NCBI GenBank assembly: GCA_024224155.1
Contig: JAAENP010000004.1
Coordinates: forward strand, 1-64,000
Source: a bacterium
GTDB taxonomy: Bacteria > Acidobacteriota > Thermoanaerobaculia > Multivoradales > JAHEKO01
DNA length: 64,000 nt
Direction of reading: 5' to 3'
Positions within the stretch are counted from its first letter, which is position 1. Each line of letters opens with the position of its first letter. Position numbers and translations under genes: made by a program. The notes under the pieces are model-generated. The model did not search any database and was not told the origin of the DNA. It saw nothing but the letters and a program-made list of their open reading frames with translations. This document shows positions 8,532 through 17,574 of this stretch, piece by piece.

Positions 8532-10598
8532 CTACCGTAGGGGTCCGGCGTCACGAGCCAGCTCGCGGACTCTCAGGATCGTGTCTCCCTGCTCTATCGT
8601 GTTCAGCCATTGCTCACCGGCCACGACGCGTCCGAAAGCCGTATAACTGCCGTTCAGATGCGGTTGCGAGCTCATCGTCAAGAAGAACTGGCTTCCGGCG
8701 GTGTGGGTTCCGGAGCGGGCCATGCCGATCACTCCGCGCTCGAACGGGATCGTGCTGTTCTCGTCTCGCAGTGAGAATCCGGGGCCTCCCCAACCGTCCC
8801 CCCGGGGGTCGCCTCCCTGGGCAACGAAATCGGGGATGACCCGGTGAAACTCGAGACCGTCATAGAAACCGGCCTCCGCCAGCTGGATGAAGCTGATGCA
8901 GGTCAGAGGCGCCGCCCGCGGATCGAGCTGGATGATGATCTCTCCCCGCTCGGTCACCAACCGGACAAACCGGTCTCCGTTCATTGTGCGGATCATGTTT
9001 CGGTAGTCCTGGATCGACCTGGTCGATGAAATCGCGCCCAGAGGCGGTCGCTCGCGGTCGAGCGAGACCAGGGCGTCGCCGGCCGCCCGACGCACGAGGT
9101 AGTCCGAGCTCTCCGCCAGCCGCTCCAAAGCCGCTACGCTCGCGCCGCGCTCGAGCGGCTCCGCGGCCGCTCGAGCCGCCAGCGCCGCCGCGCCATTGAC
9201 CTGGAGATCCGGCATTCGGTTTTTGGCTTTCGTGGTCACCGCCAACATGAGCTCGTCGAGGGGTGCGACCGGGTTGGAGGCAAGCCACTCGAGCGCCAGC
9301 GCGCGAATCCCGGGATCGGGGTCGAGTAGTGCTTCGCGTGCCGTCACCTCGACTCTGCGGTCGCCCGGGCGCGCAGCGTCGAAAATCACCGTCCATCCGG
9401 CCATTCGGACGGCCGGTACCGGGTCGCGCCTCAAGCGATCGACCACCCCATTCAAGCCGGCAATCGACGCCGCGCGAGCCGCCACTCGGCGCATCGATGG
9501 CCATCTCGACTCCGCGGCGCGCAGAATCAACTGCTCGGACTCGACATCTCCGTAGCGAGCCAGAGAGAGGAGCGCCAACTCGGCGGATCGCCCGCGCTCA
9601 CCGGATGCCAGCTCTCGCAGCCGCGCGCCGAGGCCGTTGCCCGGCGTCCAGCTACCAGCGCTCTCCAGAGCCGCAAGCCGAATCCAAGTGCGCTCGTCTC
9701 CGATCAACTCTTCGAGGTCGGCGAGCCAGGCCTCCGGCGGCGCCGCCTTCCCGGCATCGATCAAGCTACTTGCGGCGCGCAGAGCCTGCACCACCACTCC
9801 CTGGTCCTCGCTCGCCAGAAGAGCGCGGAGCCGCCCGAGATCGGAGCGATCGCCCAGGCGTCCCAGACCTCGTGCAGCCCATCCGCGCACCCATGGATCC
9901 GAGCTGTCGAGGGCCGAGCGCAAGCGCGGCAGTCCCCTGACGTCGCCGCTGCGCGCCAGTGCGTAGAGCAGCCAGCGATAGAGCTCCGGAGCGAGCCCGG
10001 TTTCGAGATCCTCGCCGGTGTGCGACTCGCCCGCAGGACCGGCTTCGACGCCATGGATCTCCTCCGGTTTGAGGCGGAAAAGGACCGGAAACAGCCGCTG
10101 TCGTCTCTCGGCCTCGGGCAAGACCCCCAGCGCCGCCTCGATCCTCGTCAAGGGCACGCCGATCCGAGCCAGGGCCTCGGCGGCCAGCCGCCCGACCTCG
10201 CGGTCGCGATCTCCCAGCGCGCCCAAGAGCGCGGGATAGGCGCTCCGATCGCCCAGCTGACCGAGACCGAACGCCGCGGCCCTTCTGACTTCGACAACCG
10301 GATCCACGAGAAGAGACTCCAGATAGGGAAGCCCACGGCTGTCTCCCACGCGCCCCAACGCGATCGCCAGCCGCTCGTGAAGCTCCGGGTGCTGGCGAAA
10401 GATCGTGCGAACGGCGAACGGCTCAAAGAACAGCTGATCCGCCATCAGCATGAGCAATGCCGGGCCCTCGAGCTCGTCGAGCACCTCCTCGGTGGCCGGT
10501 GCTCCGAGCGGCCCCTGGTCTCTCACGGCGGGGGTCGTGCAGGCCACCGCCAACCAGCCGGCCAGAACCAAGTGCAGGGCTCTCGTTGCCGGCGTCAA
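8532..10598 (-). CDS. Lipoprotein fusing HEAT repeats to a cyclophilin PPIase
   Basis: A 688-residue lipoprotein with lipobox LAVAC (Cys20). Residues about 60-510 are HEAT/PBS-lyase-type repeats, with signatures such as VRRAAAFGLGQLGD and VRGWAARGLGRLGD. Residues about 542-680 are a cyclophilin-type peptidyl-prolyl isomerase: FHRVIPDFVAQGGD gives the catalytic Arg and the Phe and Gln of the site, with MARSGTHTAGSQFFLT and HLNGSYTAFGRV after it. Cyclophilins isomerise Xaa-Pro bonds. A HEAT scaffold attached to one, probably in the periplasm, suggests a docking chaperone for envelope proteins (inference). It starts 3 nt after the phosphoesterase gene ends. Confidence 0.85.
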   Translation of the reverse strand: MTPATRALHLVLAGWLAVACTTPAVRDQGPLGAPATEEVLDELEGPALLMLMADQLFFEPFAVRTIFRQHPELHERLAIALGRVGDSRGLPYLESLLVDPVVEVRRAAAFGLGQLGDRSAYPALLGALGDRDREVGRLAAEALARIGVPLTRIEAALGVLPEAERRQRLFPVLFRLKPEEIHGVEAGPAGESHTGEDLETGLAPELYRWLLYALARSGDVRGLPRLRSALDSSDPWVRGWAARGLGRLGDRSDLGRLRALLASEDQGVVVQALRAASSLIDAGKAAPPEAWLADLEELIGDERTWIRLAALESAGSWTPGNGLGARLRELASGERGRSAELALLSLARYGDVESEQLILRAAESRWPSMRRVAARAASIAGLNGVVDRLRRDPVPAVRMAGWTVIFDAARPGDRRVEVTAREALLDPDPGIRALALEWLASNPVAPLDELMLAVTTKAKNRMPDLQVNGAAALAARAAAEPLERGASVAALERLAESSDYLVRRAAGDALVSLDRERPPLGAISSTRSIQDYRNMIRTMNGDRFVRLVTERGEIIIQLDPRAAPLTCISFIQLAEAGFYDGLEFHRVIPDFVAQGGDPRGDGWGGPGFSLRDENSTIPFERGVIGMARSGTHTAGSQFFLTMSSQPHLNGSYTAFGRVVAGEQWLNTIEQGDTILRVRELARDAGPLR

Positions 10599-10601
10599 TC
10601 G

Positions 10602-11345
10602 CTAGATCCCGATCGCCAGCCGATGAGCCAGAACCTCGGGCAGCCCAGCCTTCAGAATCCGCCGTTGCGCATCCTCGATGGCGTAGTCACAGCGACGCCA
10701 GTGAATCTGCTCGCTCACCGAATCGTAGATGAAGTACGCGGTCCGTGGGTCTCGATCGCGCGGCTGCCCGACGGAGCCTGGATTCGCCAGGTAGCGCGTA
10801 CCCGGCTCGAGCTGAATCGTCACACCGTCGCCTTCGAGGGCAAGTGACGCAAGTCGCCCTTCCTCGGCCGAAAAGCAGCTGGGGATATGGGTATGCCCGA
10901 AAAACGTGAGCAGGCCGCGATGCGCGGCGAAGATGACCGCGGCGTCCTCGAGGCTGATCACATACTCGTCCTCGTCCAGCGGCGAGCCGTGACAGATGAA
11001 CAAGCCGGGGGCAATCTCCATCGGTCCGCGCGGTAGCTCTCTGAGGTACTCGAGGTTCTTCTCGGTCAGCTGGTCTGTCGTCCAACGCACCGCCAGGCGA
11101 GCCACGACGTTGAAGTGGGTGTCATGAAGCGGCATCGCGACGACTCTGTCGTGATTGCCGCGAATGATCACCGTCGGCTGCGGGAGGCCGAGAAGTCGTT
11201 CGATCACCTCGTTGGGCTCCGCGCCGTAGCCAACCAGATCACCGAGCACCAGAACCGATTCGATCGATTGGTCCGCGCTGTCCTCCAAGACGGCTTCGAG
11301 AGCTTCCGCGTTGCCGTGGATGTCGGTGAGAATCAGGTAGTTCAT
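10602..11345 (-). CDS. Metallophosphoesterase, YfcE/MJ0936-like
   Basis: A 247-residue calcineurin-like phosphoesterase. The metal-binding motifs are in order: DIHGN (D8, H10), VLGDLVGYG, IIRGNHDRV, then CHGSP and FGHTH further on. This set matches small single-domain phosphodiesterases. The physiological substrate is unknown. Its start overlaps the stop of the shikimate kinase gene by 4 nt, consistent with translational coupling in the same operon. Confidence 0.88.
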   Translation of the reverse strand: MNYLILTDIHGNAEALEAVLEDSADQSIESVLVLGDLVGYGAEPNEVIERLLGLPQPTVIIRGNHDRVVAMPLHDTHFNVVARLAVRWTTDQLTEKNLEYLRELPRGPMEIAPGLFICHGSPLDEDEYVISLEDAAVIFAAHRGLLTFFGHTHIPSCFSAEEGRLASLALEGDGVTIQLEPGTRYLANPGSVGQPRDRDPRTAYFIYDSVSEQIHWRRCDYAIEDAQRRILKAGLPEVLAHRLAIGI

Positions 11346-11986
11346 TTGCGACCCGTCTGGAACCGGTTCGCGGGCTCGCCCGCCGAGAGAATCCGTTGGA
11401 GGCGTTTCGCGGTCTCCTCCGGACTCGCGTCCGCCGCGACGTCGATTCTCAGATCGGCAGCGGCATAGGCGTCACGCCGAGCCTCGTACAACCGTCGAGC
11501 CTCTGCCACCGAACCGAAGAGTGGGCGCTGGGTCCTGCCGATCCCATCCAGTCTGTTCAGAATCTCTTCAAAGGGCGCATCGAGCCAGACGCTGGTGCCC
11601 GTCGAGCGCATGAGCTCAACGTTCGCAACTCGGGTCGCGGTGCCGCCACCGGTCGCGACCACCAGATCTTGCTCGCGACCCGCGACCGAGCCGAGGGCCG
11701 CGGTCTCGAGGCTTCGAAAGGCCTCCTCGCCTCGCTCCGAAAAGATGTCGGCGATCGCCATCTTCGCCTCGGTTTTGACCGTACGATCCAGATCCACAAA
11801 CTCCCTGTTCATCAGCTTCGCCAAACACGATCCGACCGCCGTCTTGCCGGCGCCCATGAAACCGACCAGGTAGACCTTGCAGACATGGTCGCTTGCTGGG
11901 TGCCCTTGCGGGCCGCTCGGCTCGTGCTCTATGACTTCCGACCTTCCCTTCGAATGGCCCGGACCAGCAGGAGCGCGAAACCGCCC
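11342..11986 (-). CDS. aroK: Shikimate kinase
   Basis: Phosphorylates shikimate at the 3-OH with ATP in chorismate synthesis. The Walker A loop is GFMGAGKTAVG, followed by the shikimate-binding DLDRTV and EEAFRSLET segments, the glycine-rich ATGGGTATR loop and the lid arginine region RTQRPLF. No ATG, GTG or TTG lies in frame between the stop of the upstream 35-codon gene and the P-loop. The nearest canonical in-frame start is therefore the ATG at 11986, inside that gene, giving 214 residues with an unusual leader. A rarer start codon nearer the P-loop cannot be excluded. Confidence 0.9.
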   Translation of the reverse strand, partial: GRFRAPAGPGHSKGRSEVIEHEPSGPQGHPASDHVCKVYLVGFMGAGKTAVGSCLAKLMNREFVDLDRTVKTEAKMAIADIFSERGEEAFRSLETAALGSVAGREQDLVVATGGGTATRVANVELMRSTGTSVWLDAPFEEILNRLDGIGRTQRPLFGSVAEARRLYEARRDAYAAADLRIDVAADASPEETAKRLQRILSAGEPANRFQTGRK

Positions 11987-12036
11987 CATACGGCGCCACA
12001 GACAGCGATCATGAAGAGTAGCGCGGTTCCACTCAT
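11929..12036 (-). CDS. MetS-like small subunit of an NSS transporter
   Basis: A 35-codon gene starting ATG at 12036. The product is one hydrophobic helix (LLFMIAVCGAVWGGFALLLV) with a basic tail (RAIRREGRKS). Small single-helix proteins of this kind (MetS family) are encoded beside sodium-dependent NSS transporters such as the MetP type and are needed for activity. This one begins 8 nt after the NSS transporter gene stops, which is the characteristic position. The last 58 nt overlap, in another frame, the earliest canonical start of the shikimate kinase gene. Confidence 0.75.
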   Translation of the reverse strand: MSGTALLFMIAVCGAVWGGFALLLVRAIRREGRKS

Positions 12037-12044
12037 ATCCCGGC

Positions 12045-13487
12045 CTACGACCTTTGCGCCTCGACCCGTCGGGCAACCAGCCAACGGTCCAGCAGAATCA
12101 GTCCCACCAGAGCGACAGCGAACTGTACCAGCACGGTGCCGACCGTCGCCGCACCGAATGGATTCAGCCACCCCTCGGGATCCCAGCCCTTGGCTTCCCA
12201 CAGCCACCAGAGCATCAGGAGGACAGCCTCCACCGGAACCACGACCGAAATCAAGAAACTCCACCAACGACCGATGCGCAGGTCGCAACCCTCGGCGTTG
12301 ACGACCTCGGTTCGCAGCTTCTCGACGCCGAACCTGCGTGCCGCGAAGGCAAAGAGAAACCCCGACACCATGAGGCCGACTCCCCACACCCAGTCCTGAT
12401 TGTGGAGAAAGTCGAGTGACAGGGCCGAAGGGGCTCCGAACCAGAGCGCCATCAGGCCGACGATGACCAGGGCCTTGCGGCGAGTGAAACCGGCGTCGAT
12501 AAAGACCCTCGTGATCAGCTCGATCATGGAGATCAGGCTCGTGAGTGCCGCAAACGAAAGCGCCAGGAAGAACAGAACCATGAACAATCCACCGGCGGGC
12601 ATCTGCCCGAAGAGCTGCGGCATCCAGATGAAGGTCAGGCCCTCATTCCCCGCTCCGACGATCTCATCCCGGGCGCCGGGGTTGAGCGCGAAGACCGTAC
12701 ACAGGACCATGATCCCCGCCAAGAGCGACATGGAGTTGTTGCCGAAACCGATCAGGAAAGCGTTCAACGGAACGTCTTCGCGCGCCCGCATATAGATGGC
12801 GTAGGTGAGGATCAAGCCCCAGCCAGCGCCGGTATCCCAAGCGTTCTGGGTCAGGGCCTGGAGCCAGATGTTGACGTCTCCGAGCGCGCTCCAATCGGGT
12901 TTGAACAGGAACTCGAGGCCGGCGACGGCGCCGGGCAGAGTGACCGCCCTGACGGCCAGAATGACGACCAGAAGAACCAGCATGGGAATCAGCACCTTCG
13001 CCACCCGCTCGATTCCGCGCACCCCGAACCAGACCACGGCGACGGCAAGCGCCAGAGCCAGAGCGTGGGTGACGAACGACTGGCCGGTGCCGGCGTAGGA
13101 CTGCCAGAACGCCTGAGGATCGGCGCTACCGAGCTCCCCGACGAGTGACGCGAAGAAGTACCGAATGCACCACCCCGCGACTACCGAGTAGTAGAAAGCG
13201 ATGGCCGCCGCGCAAAGCGCTACCCAGCCTCCCATCCAGCCGGCGCGCTCGCCGGCGAACAGGCGAAAGGCGCCGACGGTGCCCATTCGTCCCTTCTTGC
13301 CGAAGGCAAACTCGACGATCATGAGCGGAATCGACCAGACAAGAAGAAACACCAACCAGGCGACCAGGAAGCTGCCGCCACCGTTGGTCGCGACGATCCT
13401 TGGAAACCGCCAGATGTTGCCGGTCCCCACGGCCATGCCCAGGGTCGCCAGAATGAGGCCCCAGCGGGTGGCGAACGTCTGGCTCAA
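12045..13487 (-). CDS. Sodium-dependent NSS (SNF) family amino acid transporter
   Basis: A 480-residue neurotransmitter:sodium symporter-type permease. The first helix has the signature GMAVGTGNIWRFP, whose unwound centre binds Na+ and the substrate amine. About 11-12 hydrophobic helices are visible, including the ALTQNAWDTGAGWGLILTYA segment typical of the bacterial MetP-like branch. The adjacent MetS-like gene supports an importer of methionine, alanine or similar neutral amino acids, but the substrate is inferred. Its ATG overlaps the thiE stop codon by 4 nt. Confidence 0.92.
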   Translation of the reverse strand: MSQTFATRWGLILATLGMAVGTGNIWRFPRIVATNGGGSFLVAWLVFLLVWSIPLMIVEFAFGKKGRMGTVGAFRLFAGERAGWMGGWVALCAAAIAFYYSVVAGWCIRYFFASLVGELGSADPQAFWQSYAGTGQSFVTHALALALAVAVVWFGVRGIERVAKVLIPMLVLLVVILAVRAVTLPGAVAGLEFLFKPDWSALGDVNIWLQALTQNAWDTGAGWGLILTYAIYMRAREDVPLNAFLIGFGNNSMSLLAGIMVLCTVFALNPGARDEIVGAGNEGLTFIWMPQLFGQMPAGGLFMVLFFLALSFAALTSLISMIELITRVFIDAGFTRRKALVIVGLMALWFGAPSALSLDFLHNQDWVWGVGLMVSGFLFAFAARRFGVEKLRTEVVNAEGCDLRIGRWWSFLISVVVPVEAVLLMLWWLWEAKGWDPEGWLNPFGAATVGTVLVQFAVALVGLILLDRWLVARRVEAQRS

Positions 13488-14125
13488 CTGCTTCCCTCGG
13501 CAAGTGCCACGAGTCGGCGGCAGTTGGCGCCGATATCTCCACGACAGACCGCTCCGAGCATCGCCACCGAGTCGGCTCCGGCTGCCAGCACGTCGCCAAG
13601 GCGGTGCTCGTTGATTCCCCCGATCGCCACGAGCGGTTTACGGGTCAGGTGCCGCGCCCGACGGACGCCTTCGAGACCTACGACATTCTCCGGGTCCCGT
13701 TTTCCGGTGGTGCTGAAGACCGGGCCGATGGCAATGACGTCGACCGCGCCGTCGGCGTCCGCCTCGCTGACCTGGTCCTCGTTGTGGGTCGACCGCCCGA
13801 TCATCCTCTCCGGACCCACAACCCGGCGCGCGGCCTCTGGCTCGAGGTCGTCCTGGCCGAGGTGGACGCCGTGAACCGGAAAGAGCCGAGCCAGATCGGG
13901 TCGGTCGTTGACCCAGAGCTCCACCTCGGAACCTTCGACTGCACGGCAGCACCCTTCCAGATCTGCGGCGAGCTCGTCGTCGAAAGAACGCTTGGCTCGA
14001 ATCTGGATCCAGCGCACGCCTTCGCCGGTCATGCTCTTCACGGCTTCGACCAAGGTTAGCCCGCCCAGGCTTTCCTGGTCCGCGAGCGCGTAGATCCTCG
14101 GAATCCGACGACCTGCGGCTGCCAC
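13484..14125 (-). CDS. thiE: Thiamine-phosphate synthase
   Basis: Joins HMP pyrophosphate and the thiazole phosphate to make thiamine phosphate. The TIM-barrel signatures are visible: the QIRAKRSFDDEL strand, VNDRPDLARLFPVHGVHLGQDDL, GRSTHNEDQVSEAD, IAIGPVFSTTGKRDPENVVGLEGVR and PLVAIGGINEHR. With the GTG at 14125 the product is 213 residues, the usual length. A TTG at 14146, just after the accC stop, is a reasonable alternative start. I saw no TPP riboswitch upstream, in keeping with its place inside an operon. Confidence 0.93.
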   Translation of the reverse strand: MAAAGRRIPRIYALADQESLGGLTLVEAVKSMTGEGVRWIQIRAKRSFDDELAADLEGCCRAVEGSEVELWVNDRPDLARLFPVHGVHLGQDDLEPEAARRVVGPERMIGRSTHNEDQVSEADADGAVDVIAIGPVFSTTGKRDPENVVGLEGVRRARHLTRKPLVAIGGINEHRLGDVLAAGADSVAMLGAVCRGDIGANCRRLVALAEGSS

Positions 14126-14150
14126 CGCGCCGGGGTCTTTCAGCAAGCCC

Positions 14151-15515
14151 CTATGCCCCCACCCCCGTCGGCTTGGGTCTCTGCGGGCGAAAACGCTCCA
14201 TGAAGCGCGTCGAAACATCGCCCCTCCGGAAGCGGTCGTCTCGGAGAATCTCGCGGTGTAGAGGGATACTCGTGTCTACGCCCTCGATGACGAAGAACTC
14301 GAGAGCCCGTTCCATGCGTCGGATGGCCTCGTGCCGATCGGTGCCGTGCACGATCAGCTTCGCCACCAGGGAGTCATAGAACGGCGGAATCACATAGTCC
14401 TCATAGACATGGGTATCGACCCGAACCCCAGGGCCACCGGGTGGATGGAAGGTCGTCACCACGCCCGGCGACGGTCTGAACGTCTCGGGATGCTCGGCGT
14501 TGATCCGGCACTCGATCGCGTGACCGCGGGCCTGCAGGCCGCTCGGGATACGCAGCTTCTCGCCCCAAGCCAGCCGCAACTGTTCTTTGACCAGATCGAC
14601 GCCAGTAACCATCTCGGTCACGGGATGCTCGACCTGGATCCGCGTGTTCATCTCCATGAAATAGAAACTTCCGGTGCGGTCGAGCAAGAACTCGATGGTG
14701 CCCGCGTTCTCGTAGCCGACGTGCCGAGCCAGCCGCACCGCGGCCTCCGCCATGCTAAGCCGCAGCTCGGGTGTCAGCGCCGGGGACGGAGCTTCCTCGA
14801 GAAGCTTCTGGTGACGCCTCTGGATCGAGCATTCGCGCTCGCCAAGCTCGACGGCATTGCCATAACGATCTCCCAGAACCTGGAATTCGATGTGCCGGGG
14901 CTCCAGGAGGTACTTCTCGAGGTAGATCGAGCCGTCTCCGAAGGAGACCGCGGCTTCCTCGCTCGCGGTTTGAAGCTGCTGCTCGAGCTCTTCCGGTCCC
15001 TGCACGATCCGCATGCCACGTCCGCCGCCACCGGCGGAAGCCTTGAGAATCACCGGATACCCGACCCGGGAAGCAACCGCACGGGCCTCGGCGGCAGTCG
15101 ACAGGGGCTCTTGGCTGCCCGGGAGTACCGGGATATTGGCTTCGAGGGCCGTCTTTCTGGCTCGGGACTTATCGCCCATCAAGCGAATGCTGTCCGGGCT
15201 CGGACCGATCCACTTGATATTGCATTCGCGAAGGGCGTCGGCAAAGCTCGCGTTCTCGGCCAGAAACCCGTAGCCCGGATGCACCGCCTCCGCGCCCGTG
15301 ATCTCGGCGGCCGAGATAATAGCCGAGATATTCAGATAGCTCTGTGTCGACGCTGCGGGGCCGATGCAGACATCCTCATCGGCATAGGTAACGTGCAGAC
15401 TGTCGCGGTCGGCGGTGCTGAACACCGCCACCGTGCGAATGCCCAGCTCGCGACAGGCTTGAATGATCCGAAGCGCGATCTCGCCCCGATTGGCGATCAG
15501 TATTTTCTTGAACAT
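14151..15515 (-). CDS. accC: Biotin carboxylase subunit of acetyl-CoA carboxylase
   Basis: Carboxylates the biotin on AccB using bicarbonate and ATP, the first half-reaction of fatty acid synthesis. At 454 residues it is a free-standing AccC. It begins with [17 protein letters not shown], has the ATP-grasp glycine loop [14 protein letters not shown], the [19 protein letters not shown] segment, [18 protein letters not shown] and the [13 protein letters not shown] region. It starts 15 nt after accB, forming the standard accB-accC pair. Confidence 0.97.
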   Translation of the reverse strand: MFKKILIANRGEIALRIIQACRELGIRTVAVFSTADRDSLHVTYADEDVCIGPAASTQSYLNISAIISAAEITGAEAVHPGYGFLAENASFADALRECNIKWIGPSPDSIRLMGDKSRARKTALEANIPVLPGSQEPLSTAAEARAVASRVGYPVILKASAGGGGRGMRIVQGPEELEQQLQTASEEAAVSFGDGSIYLEKYLLEPRHIEFQVLGDRYGNAVELGERECSIQRRHQKLLEEAPSPALTPELRLSMAEAAVRLARHVGYENAGTIEFLLDRTGSFYFMEMNTRIQVEHPVTEMVTGVDLVKEQLRLAWGEKLRIPSGLQARGHAIECRINAEHPETFRPSPGVVTTFHPPGGPGVRVDTHVYEDYVIPPFYDSLVAKLIVHGTDRHEAIRRMERALEFFVIEGVDTSIPLHREILRDDRFRRGDVSTRFMERFRPQRPKPTGVGA

Positions 15516-15530
15516 TCAGCCAGCCGGGAA

Positions 15531-15998
15531 TCACGAACTCACGCGAATCACGAAGAGTGGCTCTCCGAACTCGACCGGTTGCGCGTTCGAGGGAAAGATC
15601 TCCAGAATCTCACCGTCGACGTCGGACTCGATCTCGTTCATCAACTTCATGGCTTCCACGATACAGAGCACCTGACCCACCTTGACTCGATCGCCGACTC
15701 GAACGTAAGGATCGGATTCCGGGCTCGGGGCCTCGTAGAACGTCCCCACGATCGGCGAGGTGATGCGATGGCCCGATGGCTCTTCCACCCCTGTCGCCGC
15801 CACCGGAGCGACGGCTTCGCTCGCCGCGGCGGGCACGGGTGTCGCCTGAAGCTGTGGTGCGGCCGCCGTCACCGATAGCGGAGCACCGGCCGGACGACCG
15901 ACGATCTTGACCCGAAAGTCTGATCGCTCCACCTCGAGCTCATGCAGTCCCTTCTGGCAGACAATGTCGATTAATGCCTTGATTTGCTCGAACGTCAA
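15531..15998 (-). CDS. accB: Biotin carboxyl carrier protein
   Basis: A 155-residue biotin acceptor of acetyl-CoA carboxylase. The C-terminal biotinyl domain holds the lysine in VEAMKLMNEIESDVDGEI. An Ala/Pro-rich linker (about residues 35-75) joins it to the N-terminal helix region (FEQIKALIDIVCQKGLHELEVE). The start appears to be TTG at 15998, supported by the very strong purine-rich Shine-Dalgarno GGGGGAGG at 16012-16005. It is directly followed by accC. Confidence 0.95.
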   Translation of the reverse strand: MTFEQIKALIDIVCQKGLHELEVERSDFRVKIVGRPAGAPLSVTAAAPQLQATPVPAAASEAVAPVAATGVEEPSGHRITSPIVGTFYEAPSPESDPYVRVGDRVKVGQVLCIVEAMKLMNEIESDVDGEILEIFPSNAQPVEFGEPLFVIRVSS

Positions 15999-16028
15999 TT
16001 GGTGCCTCCCCCGCGAGCCGGTTGGCTA

Positions 16029-16397
16029 CTACAGCAGATCATCCTCGAATGCCAAAGACGCGCGGCGCAACTCGAATCGAGCCCGCCCGAAGCTGGGGCC
16101 TCCGGCCAGCACGAGCATCAAGTAGTAGCCGGGGGCGACTCGGCCGAGCATCACCAAGAAGCGCTTGGTCATCACCGAGTACTCGAATACCTCTCCCAGG
16201 CCCAGCTCGCCGTGGTTCTCCGAGATCGCCTTGAGCTGGGTCAGGAGCTCGACGGCGAGGTTGTCGCTGTCGAGCTCGGAAAGCTCATCCTTTGCGGTGT
16301 AGCTCTCTACACGGATGCCGTCGGAGGCGACCAACGACACGAAAGCAAGGTTGTCCAGACGCGAAGCGATATCCGCCAGTCGCTGCTCAAACATCAA
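16029..16397 (-). CDS. Roadblock/LC7-like domain protein
   Basis: A 122-residue single-domain protein with the roadblock/LC7 alpha-beta pattern: an N-terminal helix (FEQRLADIASRL), strands AFVSLVASDGIRVES, a central helix with LAVELLTQLKAIS, and the pair VFEYSVMTKRFLVMLG and YYLMLVLA. Bacterial roadblock proteins often regulate small GTPases (MglA type) or scaffold signalling proteins. No GTPase gene is nearby. The gene overlaps the upstream TPR gene by 4 nt, so the two products probably work together. Confidence 0.7.
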   Translation of the reverse strand: MMFEQRLADIASRLDNLAFVSLVASDGIRVESYTAKDELSELDSDNLAVELLTQLKAISENHGELGLGEVFEYSVMTKRFLVMLGRVAPGYYLMLVLAGGPSFGRARFELRRASLAFEDDLL

Positions 16398-17431
16398 ACG
16401 CCTGCTTCAACCGCTTTTCGTAGCTGCGCGCGGTAGGCGATCAGCACCGACCTGAGGCGTTCCAACCTGTCGGCGGTCGATTCTTCTTCCTCGTCGCCGG
16501 CGTCACGAGCGGCAGGCGTTTCCCCCTCGAGCGCGGCTTCGAGCCCGCGTTGGGCCACCTCGTTGTAGGGCTCGCGAGCGAGAACATCTTCGAAGACCGC
16601 GGCGGCTTCCTGATAATGCCCCTGCTCGAGATAGAGGCTTCCCATCGTCACGGTCGACTCCGCGCCGGCGGCCGGGGACGGCTCCCCGGCTCCCGGCAGA
16701 TCGTACTCAGAGGGCTCGACCAGCTCACTTTCGAGCTGCCCGGCTGCCTCCAGGGTAAAGATGCCCTCTTCTGCGACCGCCTGCCAGTAGCCCGCTGGAC
16801 CTCGCGCCGTCCACGCCGTGCCAAAGGGCTCATCGCTCTCGAAATCGTCCGGGGCTGTTTGCGCGCCGATCTCGGTTTCTGAAACCGGTGAAGGCGGTGA
16901 AACCGATGAAAGTGGCGAAACCGGCTCGGCGACAGCAAGCTCCTCGCCCTTTCCGAGCCAGTCATCACTCGGCGGAGGCAAGGCGTCCTCCGGCTCGGCG
17001 ACAGGAAGCTCGTCGCCGCGCTCCGCGGCCTCCAAAAGGGCGCGCAGCCGCTCGATGTCGGCATCCCCCTCGCCCATCATCTCGTAGATGTCCAGCTTGT
17101 CGCGCGCCTCGGCGAACCTGCCGATGCCGGTGTAGGCCCCGACCAGGAGCTTGTTGGCAACCAGGTGGGTCGGATCCAGTTTGACGATCCGCTCGAGATG
17201 GAGCACGGCGTCGGCGAAGCGCTCGCTGTCGACGAGATAGCGACTCAGGGCGACGCGCGACGCGGTGTGGTCGGGATAGACCTCCAGCCCGGTGGCGAGC
17301 ACGTCGATCGAAGCCGAGAGATCACCTTTCTTTCGGTGCTCCTCGGCCAGCCGAAGTCCTACCTGCGGTGTCTTGTCGACTTGCCAGCGGCGCTCGAGGT
17401 CCTCGAGCGAATGGGAAGTTTCGGCTGTCAC
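16394..17431 (-). CDS. TPR protein preceding a roadblock gene
   Basis: A 345-residue protein with TPR-type repeats at the N-terminus (about 20-130: LRLAEEHRKKGDLSASIDVL and HTASRVALSRYLVDSERFADAVLHLERI) and again near 265-305 (GSLYLEQGHYQEAAAVFEDVL). In between is a Pro/Ser/Glu-rich, probably disordered linker, including PLSSVSPPSPVSETE. The start is GTG at 17431, preceded by an SD-like GGAG. It is first in the run that contains the roadblock protein and accBC. I infer a scaffold role for the roadblock partner; the exact function is unknown. Confidence 0.75.
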   Translation of the reverse strand: MTAETSHSLEDLERRWQVDKTPQVGLRLAEEHRKKGDLSASIDVLATGLEVYPDHTASRVALSRYLVDSERFADAVLHLERIVKLDPTHLVANKLLVGAYTGIGRFAEARDKLDIYEMMGEGDADIERLRALLEAAERGDELPVAEPEDALPPPSDDWLGKGEELAVAEPVSPLSSVSPPSPVSETEIGAQTAPDDFESDEPFGTAWTARGPAGYWQAVAEEGIFTLEAAGQLESELVEPSEYDLPGAGEPSPAAGAESTVTMGSLYLEQGHYQEAAAVFEDVLAREPYNEVAQRGLEAALEGETPAARDAGDEEEESTADRLERLRSVLIAYRAQLRKAVEAGV

Positions 17432-17461
17432 GGCGAAGAAGCTCCGTAAAGGCTAGCAGGA

Positions 17462-17470
17462 ACTATATCA
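17462..17470 (-). promoter_or_regulatory. Extended -10 promoter of the TPR-accBC run
   Basis: On the minus strand TG-A-TATAGT matches the extended -10 consensus with five of six -10 positions. No good -35 box is present, as is common for extended -10 promoters. Transcription would start about 25 nt before the GTG at 17431. Confidence 0.5.
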
Positions 17471-17574
17471 GTGACCATCGGGGAAACGATGCCTTCGTGT
17501 CCCCTCCCAACCGGTAATCCAAGCCGGACGCTAGCGCCCCCCTCGCACGTTCGACAAGACTTCTCGAAAAGAAG

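Noticed and set aside
13484-14150. TPP riboswitch ahead of thiE
   Set aside because: No THI-box sequence was seen; thiE begins within 30 nt of the accC stop, which leaves no room for one.
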